64,000 nucleotides of DNA from Atriophallophorus winterbourni (GCA_013407085.1 JACCGJ010018522.1:1-64000), one strand, 5' to 3'; positions 33,484 through 43,769 are shown, numbered from the stretch's first letter. Program-made: numbers and translations. Notes: generated from the letters alone by a model not told the origin.

Positions 33484-33703
33484 GGATGTGCATTCGTACA
33501 CCCCTTCGGTGCTATGCAGCTAACACTGCTAAATTGATTTGCCACCGGCAATGAGCTGCATTCGAAAACACGCTGGGGTCTCACTGTTGCATTTTCCTTT
33601 CCCATATCTATCTAGGCCTGGGCAACCCGATAGTATCTTAGCCCACGTTCAGTCTATAACTGTACACAACTTTGCATGGATCAGGCTTGTGATTTCATAT
33701 ATA
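33484..33703 (+). repeat. SINE-like dispersed repeat
   Basis: Diverged copy of the ~240-bp family, from GCTATGCAGCTAACACTGC to GGATCAGGCTTGTGATTTC. Confidence 0.7.
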
Positions 33704-34419
33704 CAGTCTTCTCTCGGCTTATCATTCTGCATGCTGTCCCAGGACTTGGTGCAAGGATAAAAAGGTCGCCATCGCGTTTTTCTTGTCGTTATGAAAAACT
33801 TCGTCGATATGTGAAGGGAATATTAGCACTACAAAAATGGTCACTAGCGTTGTTTACATCGATTGACTGTGATCCAAAGTGTGTATGGATCATAAGAAAG
33901 TTTGCTGTGCTTAGTGTTTCCTGTAACACAATACCTTCAAAGTCCAACTTCGCTTGTTGATTGATTCGCAGAGCCTGATAAAAGCTGGGAGAAACGACCG
34001 GATGGCCAATCCATGACGTGGCGCGTTGGGATGAAGAAACTCAACGTAGCGTGGGGTCAGTTGGGCGTATTCATTTGCCTGAGTGGGGTCTAAAAGCTCC
34101 ACCTAATAGTTAGCTGGAAACCGTACGAAATATGGCTGCAAACCGAAGTCAGTGGCTGCAGTGTATTTTATCATGTGTCATAATTTTTTAATCCGGTATC
34201 ATTTGATGAAAAACATGAAAACAAAAGACTCACAAAATCGCATGCAGTGAAACTACAAAAATAAGCTGCTTTTTGTGCATTTGCTTTTGCATATTCCGCT
34301 TGCCTGCTTTCCCTTTTTCACGCGCTTGCTTATCTGCTTATCGGTTTTTGTGTATTACTACTTCACAATGTACAAACTAAATTGCCACAAATCACTTACC
34401 TCCCAAAAACCCTTCATAG

Positions 34420-34764
34420 GTCTATCCTTCGGCTCTCCGAGCAGCTGCTCGTCGAATGGGAGTTCAGTCAAACAGACCTTTGTCCGGAACCGATGGGAAT
34501 GCTCGTGTGGTAAAATCCAATACACTGGCGAGGTTGATTAATCCAACCAATGAATCATCCGCTCCTTCGCCTTCGCTTGTCTCGGGTAATCGATCAAATG
34601 CACACAATACTGATTGGCTATCGGAATACTCTCGTCAATTTCCGGTGTATCCACAATCAGCGTACACTCGAGGCCCCTCACTTGCTGCCATTCGATGTCG
34701 ACCATTCAGTTCTCAATACGATAATAATTGCCACATGCGCGCGTATCGTGGCCTCTCATTATGA
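34420..34764 (+). CDS. Candidate terminal exon of host gene H1
   Basis: Opens after CCTTCATAG in phase 0 and encodes about 114 residues to TGA near 34762: VYPSALRAAARRMGVQ, then HNTDWLSEYSRQFPVYPQSA, then CHMRAYRGLSL. An AATAAA follows at 35007-35012. The SEYxxxF pattern and Tyr/Pro content recall cilium- or microtubule-associated proteins, but I cannot name the family. Another frame through the start of this stretch is also open for about 30 codons, so assignment is moderate. Confidence 0.45.
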   Translation, partial: VYPSALRAAARRMGVQSNRPLSGTDGNARVVKSNTLARLINPTNESSAPSPSLVSGNRSNAHNTDWLSEYSRQFPVYPQSAYTRGPSLAAIRCRPFSSQYDNNCHMRAYRGLSL

Positions 34765-35006
34765 ATTATCTAGGGAAAGCGAGGTACGAGAACGATCTCC
34801 AACGTCAATTCCAATCCTGTGATCTAAAATTTATCGCGTGGCCGTGATCCGAGAAATCAATGCTTATTGTTTCTCGTAGCAATATTAAAACTTTCTTTTT
34901 CTCCTACTTAAGTTTCTGTGTAGATATTTATCGCTCTTGCGCCACTTTCTTTCCTGAAAAATTTACCGTCAAACATACCGCGTGTACCCGTTTCCTCGTT
35001 TTTATG

Positions 35007-35012
35007 AATAAA
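35007..35012 (+). terminator. Polyadenylation signal AATAAA
   Basis: Canonical hexamer about 245 bp after the stop of the candidate terminal exon at 34420-34764. Confidence 0.4.
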
Positions 35013-36251
35013 GAGTATGCCGATTTTTGTTTTTGATTCCCGTGTTCTATTTTCTTTTTTATTTACCACCTAAATGGCTCTTTCTGGATGTTGTGATTAA
35101 AATGCGTAACACGCTTTCTATTGATGTGTAGGATAGTGTGACATCCGTTTTCGATGATATCTTGTAAACCATAAAAATATTCTCTTTGAAATCAGAATGT
35201 TTGTAGTTTTTATACAATTAGGTTCATCATTATTGCGGAGTACGTCAAAAGGGGCAATTGCACCACGATTATACTTCCTGTGGCTATCTAATTTCTCTAC
35301 TACTGCGTTTGAATGTTGTTTAATTCGTCGTCATCCTTTCCCTATGTGTTGTTGACCTTTAGTACAAATCTGAGCTGATCGGTTTAGATGTGGAGTTTAA
35401 ATTTCGCAGCAGCGAATTTGTTTGGTGTATATATGTGCGTGTATAGATGTTTCAATGCGTGCAAGCAATCACAAGTCTGATCCACACAAAATGCTGCACA
35501 GTCATAGACCGTAAGTGGGATAAAATATAGTCAGGTTGACCAGACCTAGACAGCAATTAGAAATGAGTGGCTGGTACTCTAACGTTCTTTCGCTCGCTGT
35601 TCAATACTTGTGGTAAATCATTTTGGCACGGTGGCAGGTGCGCGAAAATGGCAATGTCTCGTCCAATGTGATCATGCCGCACTTTCCTCAACACCAGCTC
35701 CTGATATCATCCATTTATAGGTCAGCTGACACCGTTATAGATAGTAGGTGGAATATCGGCAAATTACCCACACTTCGAACACGGCTAGAGTCTTCGAGAT
35801 GGAATTGTTTACATTCATCATTCATTTGACTCGCTGACCTAATTTTAATTTGAGGAGTGTTTTTTCTATTAAACCGTCATAGTGTTGCAGTGTATTTTTG
35901 TGTGCTGTGCTAAACTTTGCGCCGCCACAATAAATGATCCATCGTTCGTAGTGTGATGGCATTCAAACATTGTTAGAACTGTTTATCACGGAAACAAACA
36001 TACGAGGTTTGACTAACGCTACTTCGGACTTGCTAGCAATTTGTGAGCCTTCTAACACAAAATTATTTACTTGTCTGCGACCGATCGTTGACTCTCAAGC
36101 AATCGTTGGTAAATCTTGAGCAGCCACGCAATACGCTGTCTTCAGAAAGCAGTAGGATGTGTTTTCAAACCCATTTTAAAAAGTTACCGTGATGTAGTTT
36201 ATTTTTTCGTCCGGTTGTTCGGCTGTTGATTATTTTTTCTTTTCCTTTCAG
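35013..36251. other. Intergenic or 5' flank, no gene seen
   Basis: AT-rich, no coding stretch or recognisable element. The last bases are a pyrimidine tract leading to an AG at 36250-36251. Confidence 0.45.
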
Positions 36252-36381
36252 CATTTCTATTCGCTTATTAATAGATAATGATGGATATTTCTCGCTCAAG
36301 ACGACTAGAACGACACCGTTCACCTTATACTTCACGGTCGCGATCCCGTTCTTTCGGCTCCAGAAAGGGTCGTCGATCAAG
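36252..36381 (+). CDS. Start-codon exon of an Arg/Ser-rich protein gene
   Basis: Acceptor TTTTCCTTTCAG, then 26 nt of leader, then ATG at 36278. It codes for MMDISRSRRLERHRSPYTSR followed by more RS and SR pairs, ending in split codon AG|GTTAGT. The RS repeats are typical of nuclear splicing factors that bind other RS proteins. A first acceptor directly before the start codon would also suit spliced-leader trans-splicing. Two further exons in phase follow. The RNA-binding part is not seen in the window, so the factor cannot be named. Confidence 0.6.
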
Positions 36382-37253
36382 GTTAGTCTTCCTTTAATTT
36401 TCTTTATTTTTATTGAACATGGCTTGCAATATTCCACACATTCCATATCACACCCCGGTTGACCTACTCCGTAATTTACGAGAAACAGTCTAGCGGAATT
36501 TGATGCTAATTTTGTGTAATCTCACAAAACTTATTTTCAACTTCAGCGTTTTTCTACCCCAAGTAGTAGCAATCTGAACAACTATGCCGATTGAAATCGC
36601 TCGACAGACGCATGTGTTATTTTGTTTTTTACCATTTATTTTCCCGTTTTGCATGGACCTGCTGCTCTAACTTCCTTGATGGATGTTCACAATTCACTCA
36701 GGTCTAAGTATGCGTACAAAAACACAAACTTGATCCAGGCAAAGTGCCGCATAGACTTCGTGGCATTCCTAATCAGAACAAAAAATGTCAGCAAGCATGA
36801 GCTCTGGCAGATTAATCCGCAAATAGCCCAACTAAATTTATATGTAGTCGTCAACCAACTGTTCGCGGGTTCTGAATAAAAGCGTTGTTTTACTTTCAAA
36901 TCAGATCATCAATCAACCATTATTTTTGTTCCTACTTCAAGAAACAAGTAGGTGGCTATCTGATTTCAACGTTTTGTCGCCTTAAAGTGTTTATAAAATA
37001 GACTAGAGGATCCGTATATTTTTACACTGACTGTTGTCACGTGCTTTATTACATACCAGTGAAACTCGTTTAACGAACGCCAGATTGCACGTACGCTTCT
37101 TTTTTCCCTTGTCCAAGCTTCGCCCACGGCCATTTTTTAGTGAAACTCAGTTCAACTTTACGGAGTTTCATTTTTCACCAACATCATGGACTTAGATGTT
37201 TTTCTAAAGCAATGCTTCCAATTTTCGGGTTTGCTTTAACCCAATAATTATTT

Positions 37254-37472
37254 CATGTGCAATCGGGCAGCATTTCTGTGCTGCACGGCTAACACCGTGC
37301 TAAATTGATTGGCCAACGTTAGTGAGCTACATGCTGGAACACGCGAGAGTCTCACTACCATTTCTATTTCCCCTTCTGTCTAGCCTGGGCAACCTGACAG
37401 TATCTTAGCCCACGTGCAGTCTCTGACTGTGCGGCACTTGGTCTGGATCAGGCTTGTGCTTTCATACGATAA
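37254..37472 (+). repeat. SINE-like dispersed repeat in intron of the RS gene
   Basis: Copy of the ~240-bp family, GGGCAGCATTTCTGTGCTG to GGATCAGGCTTGTGCTTTC. Confidence 0.75.
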
Positions 37473-37725
37473 TGATTATTTTCCTCCAGATTGTTATTTC
37501 CTTGTGCATTTATTTTCTTCTAGCGTTTTTGTCGCAGAATAGAACTTCCACGAGCCTCAGTAAAAACAACCAACCTTTGCGATGTCTCTTAGCATATATA
37601 TTCATCTAAAAAAGCCGTTGGCTGTCTGGATTTCGAATGAGTTTTCATCGTTATACCGAAATAGATTAGAGGCTCTCGGTTGTAACAATTTTCTTATAAA
37701 TTGTTTGTCTTTTCCTTTCTCACAG

Positions 37726-37767
37726 TTCCCGGGAGCGGTACCGGTCAAATGCTTCTCCGGGATATAA
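37726..37767 (+). CDS. Second coding exon of the RS protein (42 nt)
   Basis: Flanked by CTTTCTCACAG and GTGAGT. In phase with the previous exon it reads SSRERYRSNASPGY, continuing the basic, Ser-rich character. 42 nt, phase 2 in and out. Confidence 0.6.
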   Translation, partial: FPGAVPVKCFSGI

Positions 37768-38304
37768 GTGAGTTTCACCCTCTCGCTGTATTTCGTGCTG
37801 ATTTACTCGCATCTACTGCGCAAAACACTTGTGATGCATAGGAAAGTACCGCGAAACCCCAACCTTTGTCAGTAGACTCTGGTACTGCCATACTGTTCTC
37901 ATGCCGATACGTATATATGTACAACATCACAACAGTGTGGTTATACCCAGTGCCCCGAATTGAGATAAACGGAGACACTGAGATTGCCCAGTCACAGACA
38001 GAACATGAAAACTTTCCGATAATTTCTATCGGTCCGTTTTAATTAACTAGCTGCATTTCCTCGTCAAAATCACGTGATTTCTGTGTTGTTTTTATTGATC
38101 TTCTTTTCTGCCTCACTACTGCCTTCGTACTCAAATACCTTAAACATTGTTTCACTCTTTGGTAGTTTAAACAGAACATCGCTGACCCTTTCAATTCTCC
38201 TCAGCTCAAAATTCGTATGTTGATGTGTTATAAATATTGCTGAAAGATCCGATTATCAAAATATCAAAAGACAATGGCCTGAGAATTAAGTTTTAATCTT
38301 CTAG

Positions 38305-38342
38305 AAATTGTGGCACACAATCTGGAATGGAAAATGATAACG
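38305..38342 (+). CDS. Third coding exon of the RS protein (38 nt)
   Basis: Flanked by TTTAATCTTCTAG and GTGAGA. In phase it reads KNCGTQSGMENDN and leaves in phase 1. The next exon was not found before the microsatellite and LINE remnants beyond 39.5 kb. Confidence 0.45.
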
Positions 38343-38596
38343 GTGAGAACTGAAATAGAAATTGAGTTAGTAATAGAAAACAGGGACAGTAAAATTTCAT
38401 CACAATGTGATAACACATGAGCTTGAGAATAGCCGCGCCATTTCCAAAGACTCGTTCGTTTTCCGCATATATACTTGCACTTGTGTGCGACTATCTCCTC
38501 CTGGATGATGAGTCGGCTTCAATGAAGATTCTTGGGAATTTTGGTACAAAGCGGCGTCCCCAGCACCACTCATCATATATACGAGCAGTATATGTT

Positions 38597-38702
38597 CATG
38601 TGCAATCATAAATTACTTCTGTGCAGTGTCTAGTATCTTAACCCACATGCTGTCTATGACTGTGCGGCACTTTTCCTGCATCAGGCTTTTGATTACATTC
38701 AT
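38597..38702 (+). repeat. SINE-like dispersed repeat, internally deleted
   Basis: Keeps only the start (CATGTGCAATC) and the last ~70 bp (TAGTATCTTAACCCAC … GCATCAGGCTTTTGATT). Immediately followed by a longer copy. Confidence 0.6.
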
Positions 38703-38950
38703 ACACATGTGCAATCGTGCAGTACTTTGTGCTGTGCGGCTGACGCCGTGCTAAATTAATTGGCCATCGGTAGTGAGCTGCATGCTGAAACAGGCTGGAG
38801 TCTCACTAACATTTCCTGTTCTTTTTTCTTCCTCATATCTGTCTAGGACTGGACAACCTGACAGTAATATCGCCCACGTGCAGTTTCTGACTGCACGGCA
38901 CTTTGCCTGGATCAGGCTTGTGCTTTCATTCATATACATTCATACATACC
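38703..38950 (+). repeat. SINE-like dispersed repeat
   Basis: Near full-length copy, in tandem with the deleted copy before it, ending in CATATACATTCATACATAC. Confidence 0.75.
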
Positions 38951-39555
38951 AATCCGATCGTTGGTTCAAAATCCAGTGTTCTCTGTCATTCCTTCACGGT
39001 TTTAATACACATGCAATCTGAATTATAGCCTTATCCCGATTTGAGAATATAGCAATAACGCATCGCTTGGTGTGCGATAAGAGCGTATTCAACTTACGTT
39101 TCCCCCACTTATAATCATTCTGTGCGTATTGCTCCGTTGTAGGACGGTATTTTGTCGACGTTGTTCACAGGTTAGGCCACTGTATATCTCACTTTCCCAC
39201 ATACCATCATCGTTGACGGTACTCAATCCTCACGAACCGATAGTGTGTAAGCATTAAAGTTGAATGGGTATTCATGAGAACCTTTTCAAGAGACATCTGT
39301 TGATTTGGAAGCCAGTTCAATGTTCTTCGACGCAATGCAGTCTCACCGCTGACAAATGACAGTGTTTGTAGTCCTGCAGTTTGAATTACGATCTTCAGTT
39401 TGAACCAGTTTCGCTTGAATAGACTATGGTTTCTCAGCTTCCTAAGCCAATCACTTTCAAAATTTACCTTCACATTTTGCTTTGGTGGTTACATCGATAT
39501 CATTTTTTACTTTCTTTCGCACGACTAACTCCACTGGTGGTATGGCCTTGGATGG

Positions 39556-39556
<1 letters not shown>
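38951..39556. other. No gene seen
   Basis: No convincing coding stretch or repeat family between the SINE-like copy and the microsatellite. Confidence 0.4.
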
Positions 39557-39634
<78 letters not shown>

Positions 39635-39639
39635 ATGTT

Positions 39640-39677
<38 letters not shown>

Positions 39678-39679
39678 TA
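39557..39679. repeat. (TATC)n / (TGTC)n microsatellite
   Basis: About 20 TATC units, then four TGTC units near 39640-39660, then TATC again. It explains the Leu-Ser-Ile-Tyr-repeat open frames through this spot. Confidence 0.95.
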
Positions 39680-40209
39680 AAATGCTCCCATAGGGTATGC
39701 GTCTCAAAGAGCCTCTAGCAATGAAGTCCAGCTTGTTATCCGATTATGACAAATGCTTCGAGAGAAAACTCCGAGGCAAATTCTTGAGTGAAGAACAGTT
39801 AGCTATATAGCTATTCCCAAAAAACGTTATTAAAGTGTGCTAAACTCGACATCATGTGCGCAGATCTGAAGCCAGAATGTCCAACAAATTTGTTAGGTCA
39901 ATTATGTGAGTCAGTTTAATCATGAGAGTAGAACGAAAAGCAGCAAAATATGCGAATTCATATAGTAAGTAGATTTATGTGGCTTTACGGAATGGTCCTT
40001 TGTATTGTCCCGGAATTCCACTATCAAATAGGTTTTGTGCGACGAACCGTGTGGTCTTCAGATACAGAACCACAGAATGATTCCTGGTGAAGCGCTCAAG
40101 ACGCTCAAAGTTGCCAATGTTTTTTGTTGCTCACATCCCCAGCACTTACTGATGTACTACCAACAATGTTTGCATCCACGGTAAAAGGCACAATACCATG
40201 CACTCTCAC

Positions 40210-41217
40210 ATACATATATACATACCGACGATGCAGCCGTTATTGCTTCACTCGCTTCCCAAGAACATCTCCTGTAGCTAATGGACTGTTTTTCGTCGGC
40301 ATGCAAAGACTTTGGTCTAACAATCAGCATGAGCAAGACCAAAGTCCTTGATCAAGGGACTGTATCGCCGCCAATCATCACTGTTGGAAACTGTCAGCTC
40401 GAACCAGTACATCATTTCACATATCTTGGTTCAACCATTGCGGAAAACCTCTCGCTAGACACGGAGATTGATAAGCGGATTGGCAGAGCAGCTGTCATTT
40501 TGTCCCGATTGAACTCTCGTGTTTGGGGTAACCGCACGCTGACTGTACAGACAAAGAAGATGGTATACAGCGCGTGCGTACTAAATGCTTTACTATACGG
40601 CAGTGAAACCTGGCCCACCCACGCAAGACACGAACGGAAGCTGAATGCTTTCCATCTACGAAGCATCCGTCGTATCTTGAACATATCGTGGATGGACAGA
40701 GTGACTAACGCTGAAGTGCTTTAAAAAGCTGGTCTACAGAGCATGTTCACCCTATTACGACAGCGCCGCCTGCGTGGCTTGGTCATGTCTAGAGAATGGA
40801 AAATGGTCGTATTCCGAAAGATTTACTCTACGGTGAGTTGCAATTAGGAAGTCGACCATTGGGCAGACCGCACTTGCGGTAGAAAGATGTTTGCAAAAGA
40901 GATATGAAAGCTCTTGACATTGACCCCGCAAGCTGAGAAGAACTTGCTCTTGACCGCTCACTTTGGAGGCATTGTGTAAAGCGTCTTCTGCAAAGCGGGG
41001 GGAGCAAATACAGCTCTTGGCTGCTGAACGCAGATCACGCCGCCGGCGTGCAACTGATGCAATACAACAGAGTTCTGACTATCGTTGCAAGCGCTGCTGG
41101 TGAGATTGTTTCTCCCGAATCGGACTGTTTAGTCATTCAAAAAGCTGCAAAACATGAAATTCATGCGATGTGATGTACATCCATGGTCGACTTTGACCGA
41201 CGGATGCCAACAACAAC
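40210..41217 (+). pseudogene. RTE-type LINE ORF2 3' end remnant
   Basis: Plus strand. Starts with DDAAVIAS (remains of the FADD box), then 40281-40724: CKDFGLTISMSKTKVLDQGT, VHHFTYLGSTIAENLSLDTE, KRIGRAAVILSRLNSRVW, ALLYGSETW, and FHLRSIRRILNISWMDRV. After a stop, pieces such as RRLRGLVMS and GRPHLR follow in other frames. It ends in a CAACAACAACAAG tail typical of LINE 3' ends. A subgroup different from the RTE at 20-25 kb. Confidence 0.85.
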
Positions 41218-41271
41218 AAGTACAACCTTGTTTACCATTAATCCACTGTTTCAAGGCTCACTGAACCTGAT

Positions 41272-41327
41272 CTTACTGTCTCCACCTGACGACGGCAAAC
41301 CGCCAGAAACCGGTAGTGGTGTGTAAG
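41272..41327 (+). ncRNA. Hammerhead ribozyme motif 1 (type I, minimal stem III)
   Basis: Core CTGACGA (41286-41292), stem II GGC/GCC with loop AAACC, GAAA (41306-41309), stem III of about two pairs (AC/GT around CG), predicted cleavage after A41315 (GTA). Stem I pairs CCAC with GTGG next to the core and CTTAC (41272-41276) with GTAAG (41323-41327) further out. The first pair of stem II is a C-A mismatch, which should lower activity. Minimal stem III is known for hammerheads of Penelope-like elements and retrozymes. Confidence 0.6.
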
Positions 41328-41514
41328 GGATGGGGATGTGAGCAACACATTACTTTGGTCATCCTTAAGCGCATCCAGTGCTTGACCAAAAATCACTTTA
41401 TGATTCTGTGTCTGAACATCGTGGTTCGTTGTACGACCCCCTATTAAACAGTTGGCATACAAGTGCAACCTTGTTTACCATTAATCCACTGTTTCAAGGC
41501 TCACTGAACCTGAT

Positions 41515-41570
41515 CTTACTCTCTCCACCTGACGACGGCATACCGCTAGAAACCGGTAGTGGTGTGTAAG
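41515..41570 (+). ncRNA. Hammerhead ribozyme motif 2
   Basis: Same fold: CTGACGA at 41529-41535, GAAA at 41549-41552, predicted cleavage after A41558, outer stem I CTTAC/GTAAG at 41515-41519 and 41566-41570. The distance between the two cleavage sites is 243 nt. Same C-A mismatch at the base of stem II. Confidence 0.6.
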
Positions 41571-41594
41571 GGATGGGGATGTGAGCAACACATT

Positions 41595-41690
41595 TGTAGC
41601 AATTTGAAATTTCACTTTCTATTCAAATGTATTTCCATTTCCATCGATGGTTGTTTTAACTGATATATTACATAATCATTTGACCCCACT
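41595..41690 (+). repeat. Gypsy-2 left LTR (start)
   Basis: TGTAGCAATTTGAAATTTCAC … CATTTCCATCGATGGTTG resembles 45613-45690 (GCAGCAAATTGTAATTTCAC … CATTTCCATCGATGCTTG) at the other end of the element. Confidence 0.6.
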
Positions 41691-41735
41691 AACCCACATG
41701 TCTGGTTCATTAAGATAGAAAAAATTTTTCGTTTC

Positions 41736-42830
41736 AGACTAATTACAAATCAAGATGCCATGTTTTCTTTCGTACAATCGCAGTTATCATCTTATATCGC
41801 AAAAGACGTACTAGACGTCCTCGATCCCATACCCTACAATTCACCTTAGGACACGTTGAAGACTGCTGTTCTAACGCCCACTATGGTTTCTGATGAAGCT
41901 ATGCTGAAGCAACTGCTTTCTGGTGTAGAATGTCGGGATAGAACGCCGTCACAGCTATTACGTCACATGCGTTCTCTCGTAGGCAACACAAAGTTAATGG
42001 ATTTTGTCGTACAGCAACTTTGACTCAATTGTTTGCTATCCAGCACCAATGATGTTCTTGACGTGGCCGATGACAAAGTTCGTCTTGACACGGTAACTGA
42101 ACTAGCGGATAAAATTCACGAACGCTTTACCAGAACCAGTATCAATCAACTATCAGAATGAAGTCACACCTCAAAGCTAGCAGCGACCGTGGCCACGTTG
42201 TCTAAGGACCTCCCGTCCTTGCAACTCATCATTTCCAACACGGAACGGTCCAAAATGATTCGATTTAGACTTCAAAGTCGCGATCTTCATTGGGTTTGCT
42301 ATTACCACCGTCGTTTTGGAAATGCTGCTCGTAATTGTCGCCCTGGTTGTAACAATTATAATTCTGGTACAACCAGCGAGTCTGGAAACCAGGTAGACAT
42401 TCAGTAATGGAGACGACTGCTCATGGCAAACCCGCTAGTCGCCTCCTGGATGTATACGATGCGTCAAATAAACTCTACTTCCTCGTAAACACCGGAGGTG
42501 TGTTTTGCGTTATACCGCGTAGTTGCGGGTAACTTTATCTACGTTCATCAGCCATCACATTACAGGCGGCTAATTTTTCGAAAATATTGACTTATGGTGA
42601 GAAACTACTTAAACTTGATCTCGGACTTAGACGTGCATTATCGTTTGTCTTTCTGATAGCGGATGTTAAAAAGTCTATAATCGTTATCATCATACATGGA
42701 GAGACCCACTCACGATGTTCAGCATCACATCGTTAACCAGAGGCCCTCCAGCTTAAGCTAAAGCTCGCAGGTTACCACATGAAAAGCTAAAAGCGGAAAA
42801 ACTGTGGATTTGAACATATGGCTGCACTTG
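41736..42830 (+). pseudogene. gag: Gypsy-2 gag and protease remnant
   Basis: CsRn1-type capsid blocks in broken frames: YIAKDVLDVLDPIPYNSP, stop, DTLKTAVLTPTMV, RDRTPSQLLRHMRSLVGNTK, VTELADKIHERF. The zinc knuckle follows with an altered spacing (CYYHRRFGNAARNCRPGC near 42.3 kb), then protease-like VYDASNKLYFLVNTGGVCF, where the expected catalytic DTG reads NTG. Many stops; inactive. Confidence 0.75.
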
Positions 42831-43343
42831 GTGTAAGTGGATTATTTACTAGTCCATTGGCATCGCCATTACACATGGTTGCCAAGAAGAACAGAGATTA
42901 GAGTACTAACGGAGGCTATCGTGCATTAAGTAGCGATACACAATCTGATCGCTACCCTATTCCGCACATTTACTATTTATTGATAAGCCTCGACGGAAAA
43001 TCAGTTTTCTCCAAATTGGACCTCTTACGAGCATACCATTAGATCTTCATGGCCCCTGGGGATATTGCTAAGACAGCTGTAATAACGTTATTCGGTCTTA
43101 TCGAATTCCTTCACATACTGTTTTGTTTGCGCAACGCAGCCTAGTCCTTTTAAAATTTCATGGATCAGATTCGTCCTGGTGTTAGTAGCTAGTTCTTCAC
43201 AAGAGGAGCATGAACCACATCCCAGTGAGATCTTCCAACGTTTTGCACAATACGGCGTTTCTATCAATCCCGAAAAATGCGCTTTTGACCAGTCGACTAT
43301 TGATTTTCTTGGCCATAATATTGACAGTAATGTAATAAGCTCG
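42831..43343 (+). pseudogene. pol: Gypsy-2 reverse transcriptase, first part
   Basis: Readings LFTSPLASPLHMVAKKNRD, GYRALSSDTQSDRYPIPHIY, SLDGKSVFSKLDLLRAYH, then stop, GDIAKTAVITLFGLIEFL. The catalytic box region is lost. Ends GHNIDSNVISS at the insertion of the hammerhead element. Confidence 0.75.
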
Positions 43344-43769
43344 AAACTTCTACTCTGATCTATCCTGGGGTTGTAATAACCCTCGCGGCAATACGCCGTT
43401 GGATCAGTTGGGGCTTAGTTTAGTCCCTTCAGCTACTTATAAAGTAGCGAGTAGACGCGAACTTCGATTCACATTGCGCCATCCGTCTACACAAATACTA
43501 GTTCGAAACGCGAAGAGTCCAGCGGATACGCATAGCTGATGAGAGGCAAAACCTCGAAACCGGTCCTGTGCTTCCGGTGAGATTTTAGCGTTTCGGAATG
43601 GTATTCTACTCTGATCTATCCTGGGGTTGTAATAACCCTCGCGGCAATACGCCGTTGGATCAGTTGGGGCTTAGTTTAGTCCCTTCAGCTACTTATAAAG
43701 TAGCGAGTAGACGAGAACTTCAGTTCACAGCCCGGAACTTTGCCTGGATAAGGCTTGTGCTTCAATACC
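43344..43769 (+). mobile_element. Hammerhead-bearing insertion in Gypsy-2 pol (426 bp)
   Basis: Flanked by AATAAGCTCG (43334-43343) and AATAAGCCCG (43770-43779), a 10-bp target duplication with one mismatch. It contains a 256-bp unit starting TACTCTGATCTATCCTGG at 43351, repeated again from 43607 for ~120 bp, then the last ~36 bp of the SINE-like family (TTTGCCTGGATAAGGCTTG). One complete hammerhead lies at 43519-43580. Gypsy pol resumes directly after it. It looks like a retrozyme-type or SINE-like non-autonomous retroelement. Confidence 0.75.
43519..43580 (+). ncRNA. Hammerhead ribozyme motif 3 (canonical core)
   Basis: All core positions are present: CTGATGA (43536-43542), stem II GAGG/CCTC with loop CAAAA, GAAA (43556-43559), stem III AC/GT, cleavage after C43565 (GTC). 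Stem I pairs GCATAG (43530-43535) with CTGTGC (43566-43571), then a loop, then CAGCGG with CCGGTG (one mismatch). This is the best of the three motifs and is expected to fold. Confidence 0.8.

Larger units (their letters stand above)
41221..41594 (+). repeat. 1.5-copy tandem repeat (period ~243-246 bp) with two hammerheads
   Basis: A ~128-bp block (CAACCTTGTTTACCATTAATC … GGGATGTGAGCAACACATT) occurs at 41221-41348 and 41467-41594 with about 95% identity, with ~118 bp between them. Each block contains a hammerhead motif. It follows the tail of the RTE remnant and ends exactly where the Gypsy-2 LTR begins. Part of the spacer also occurs on the minus strand near 60.33-60.47 kb. Confidence 0.85.

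Noticed and set aside
33539..33960. Two overlapping open frames of 73-94 codons
   Set aside because: Mostly translations of a SINE-like repeat copy running into non-coding sequence.
35872..35900. AACCGTCATAGTG, reminiscent of the start of a trematode spliced leader
   Set aside because: Only the first eight bases fit; there is no donor site, Sm site or stem structure after it, and it occurs once.
39426..39718. Two overlapping open frames of 78-84 codons
   Set aside because: They are translations of the TATC microsatellite (repeating Tyr-Leu-Ser-Ile).
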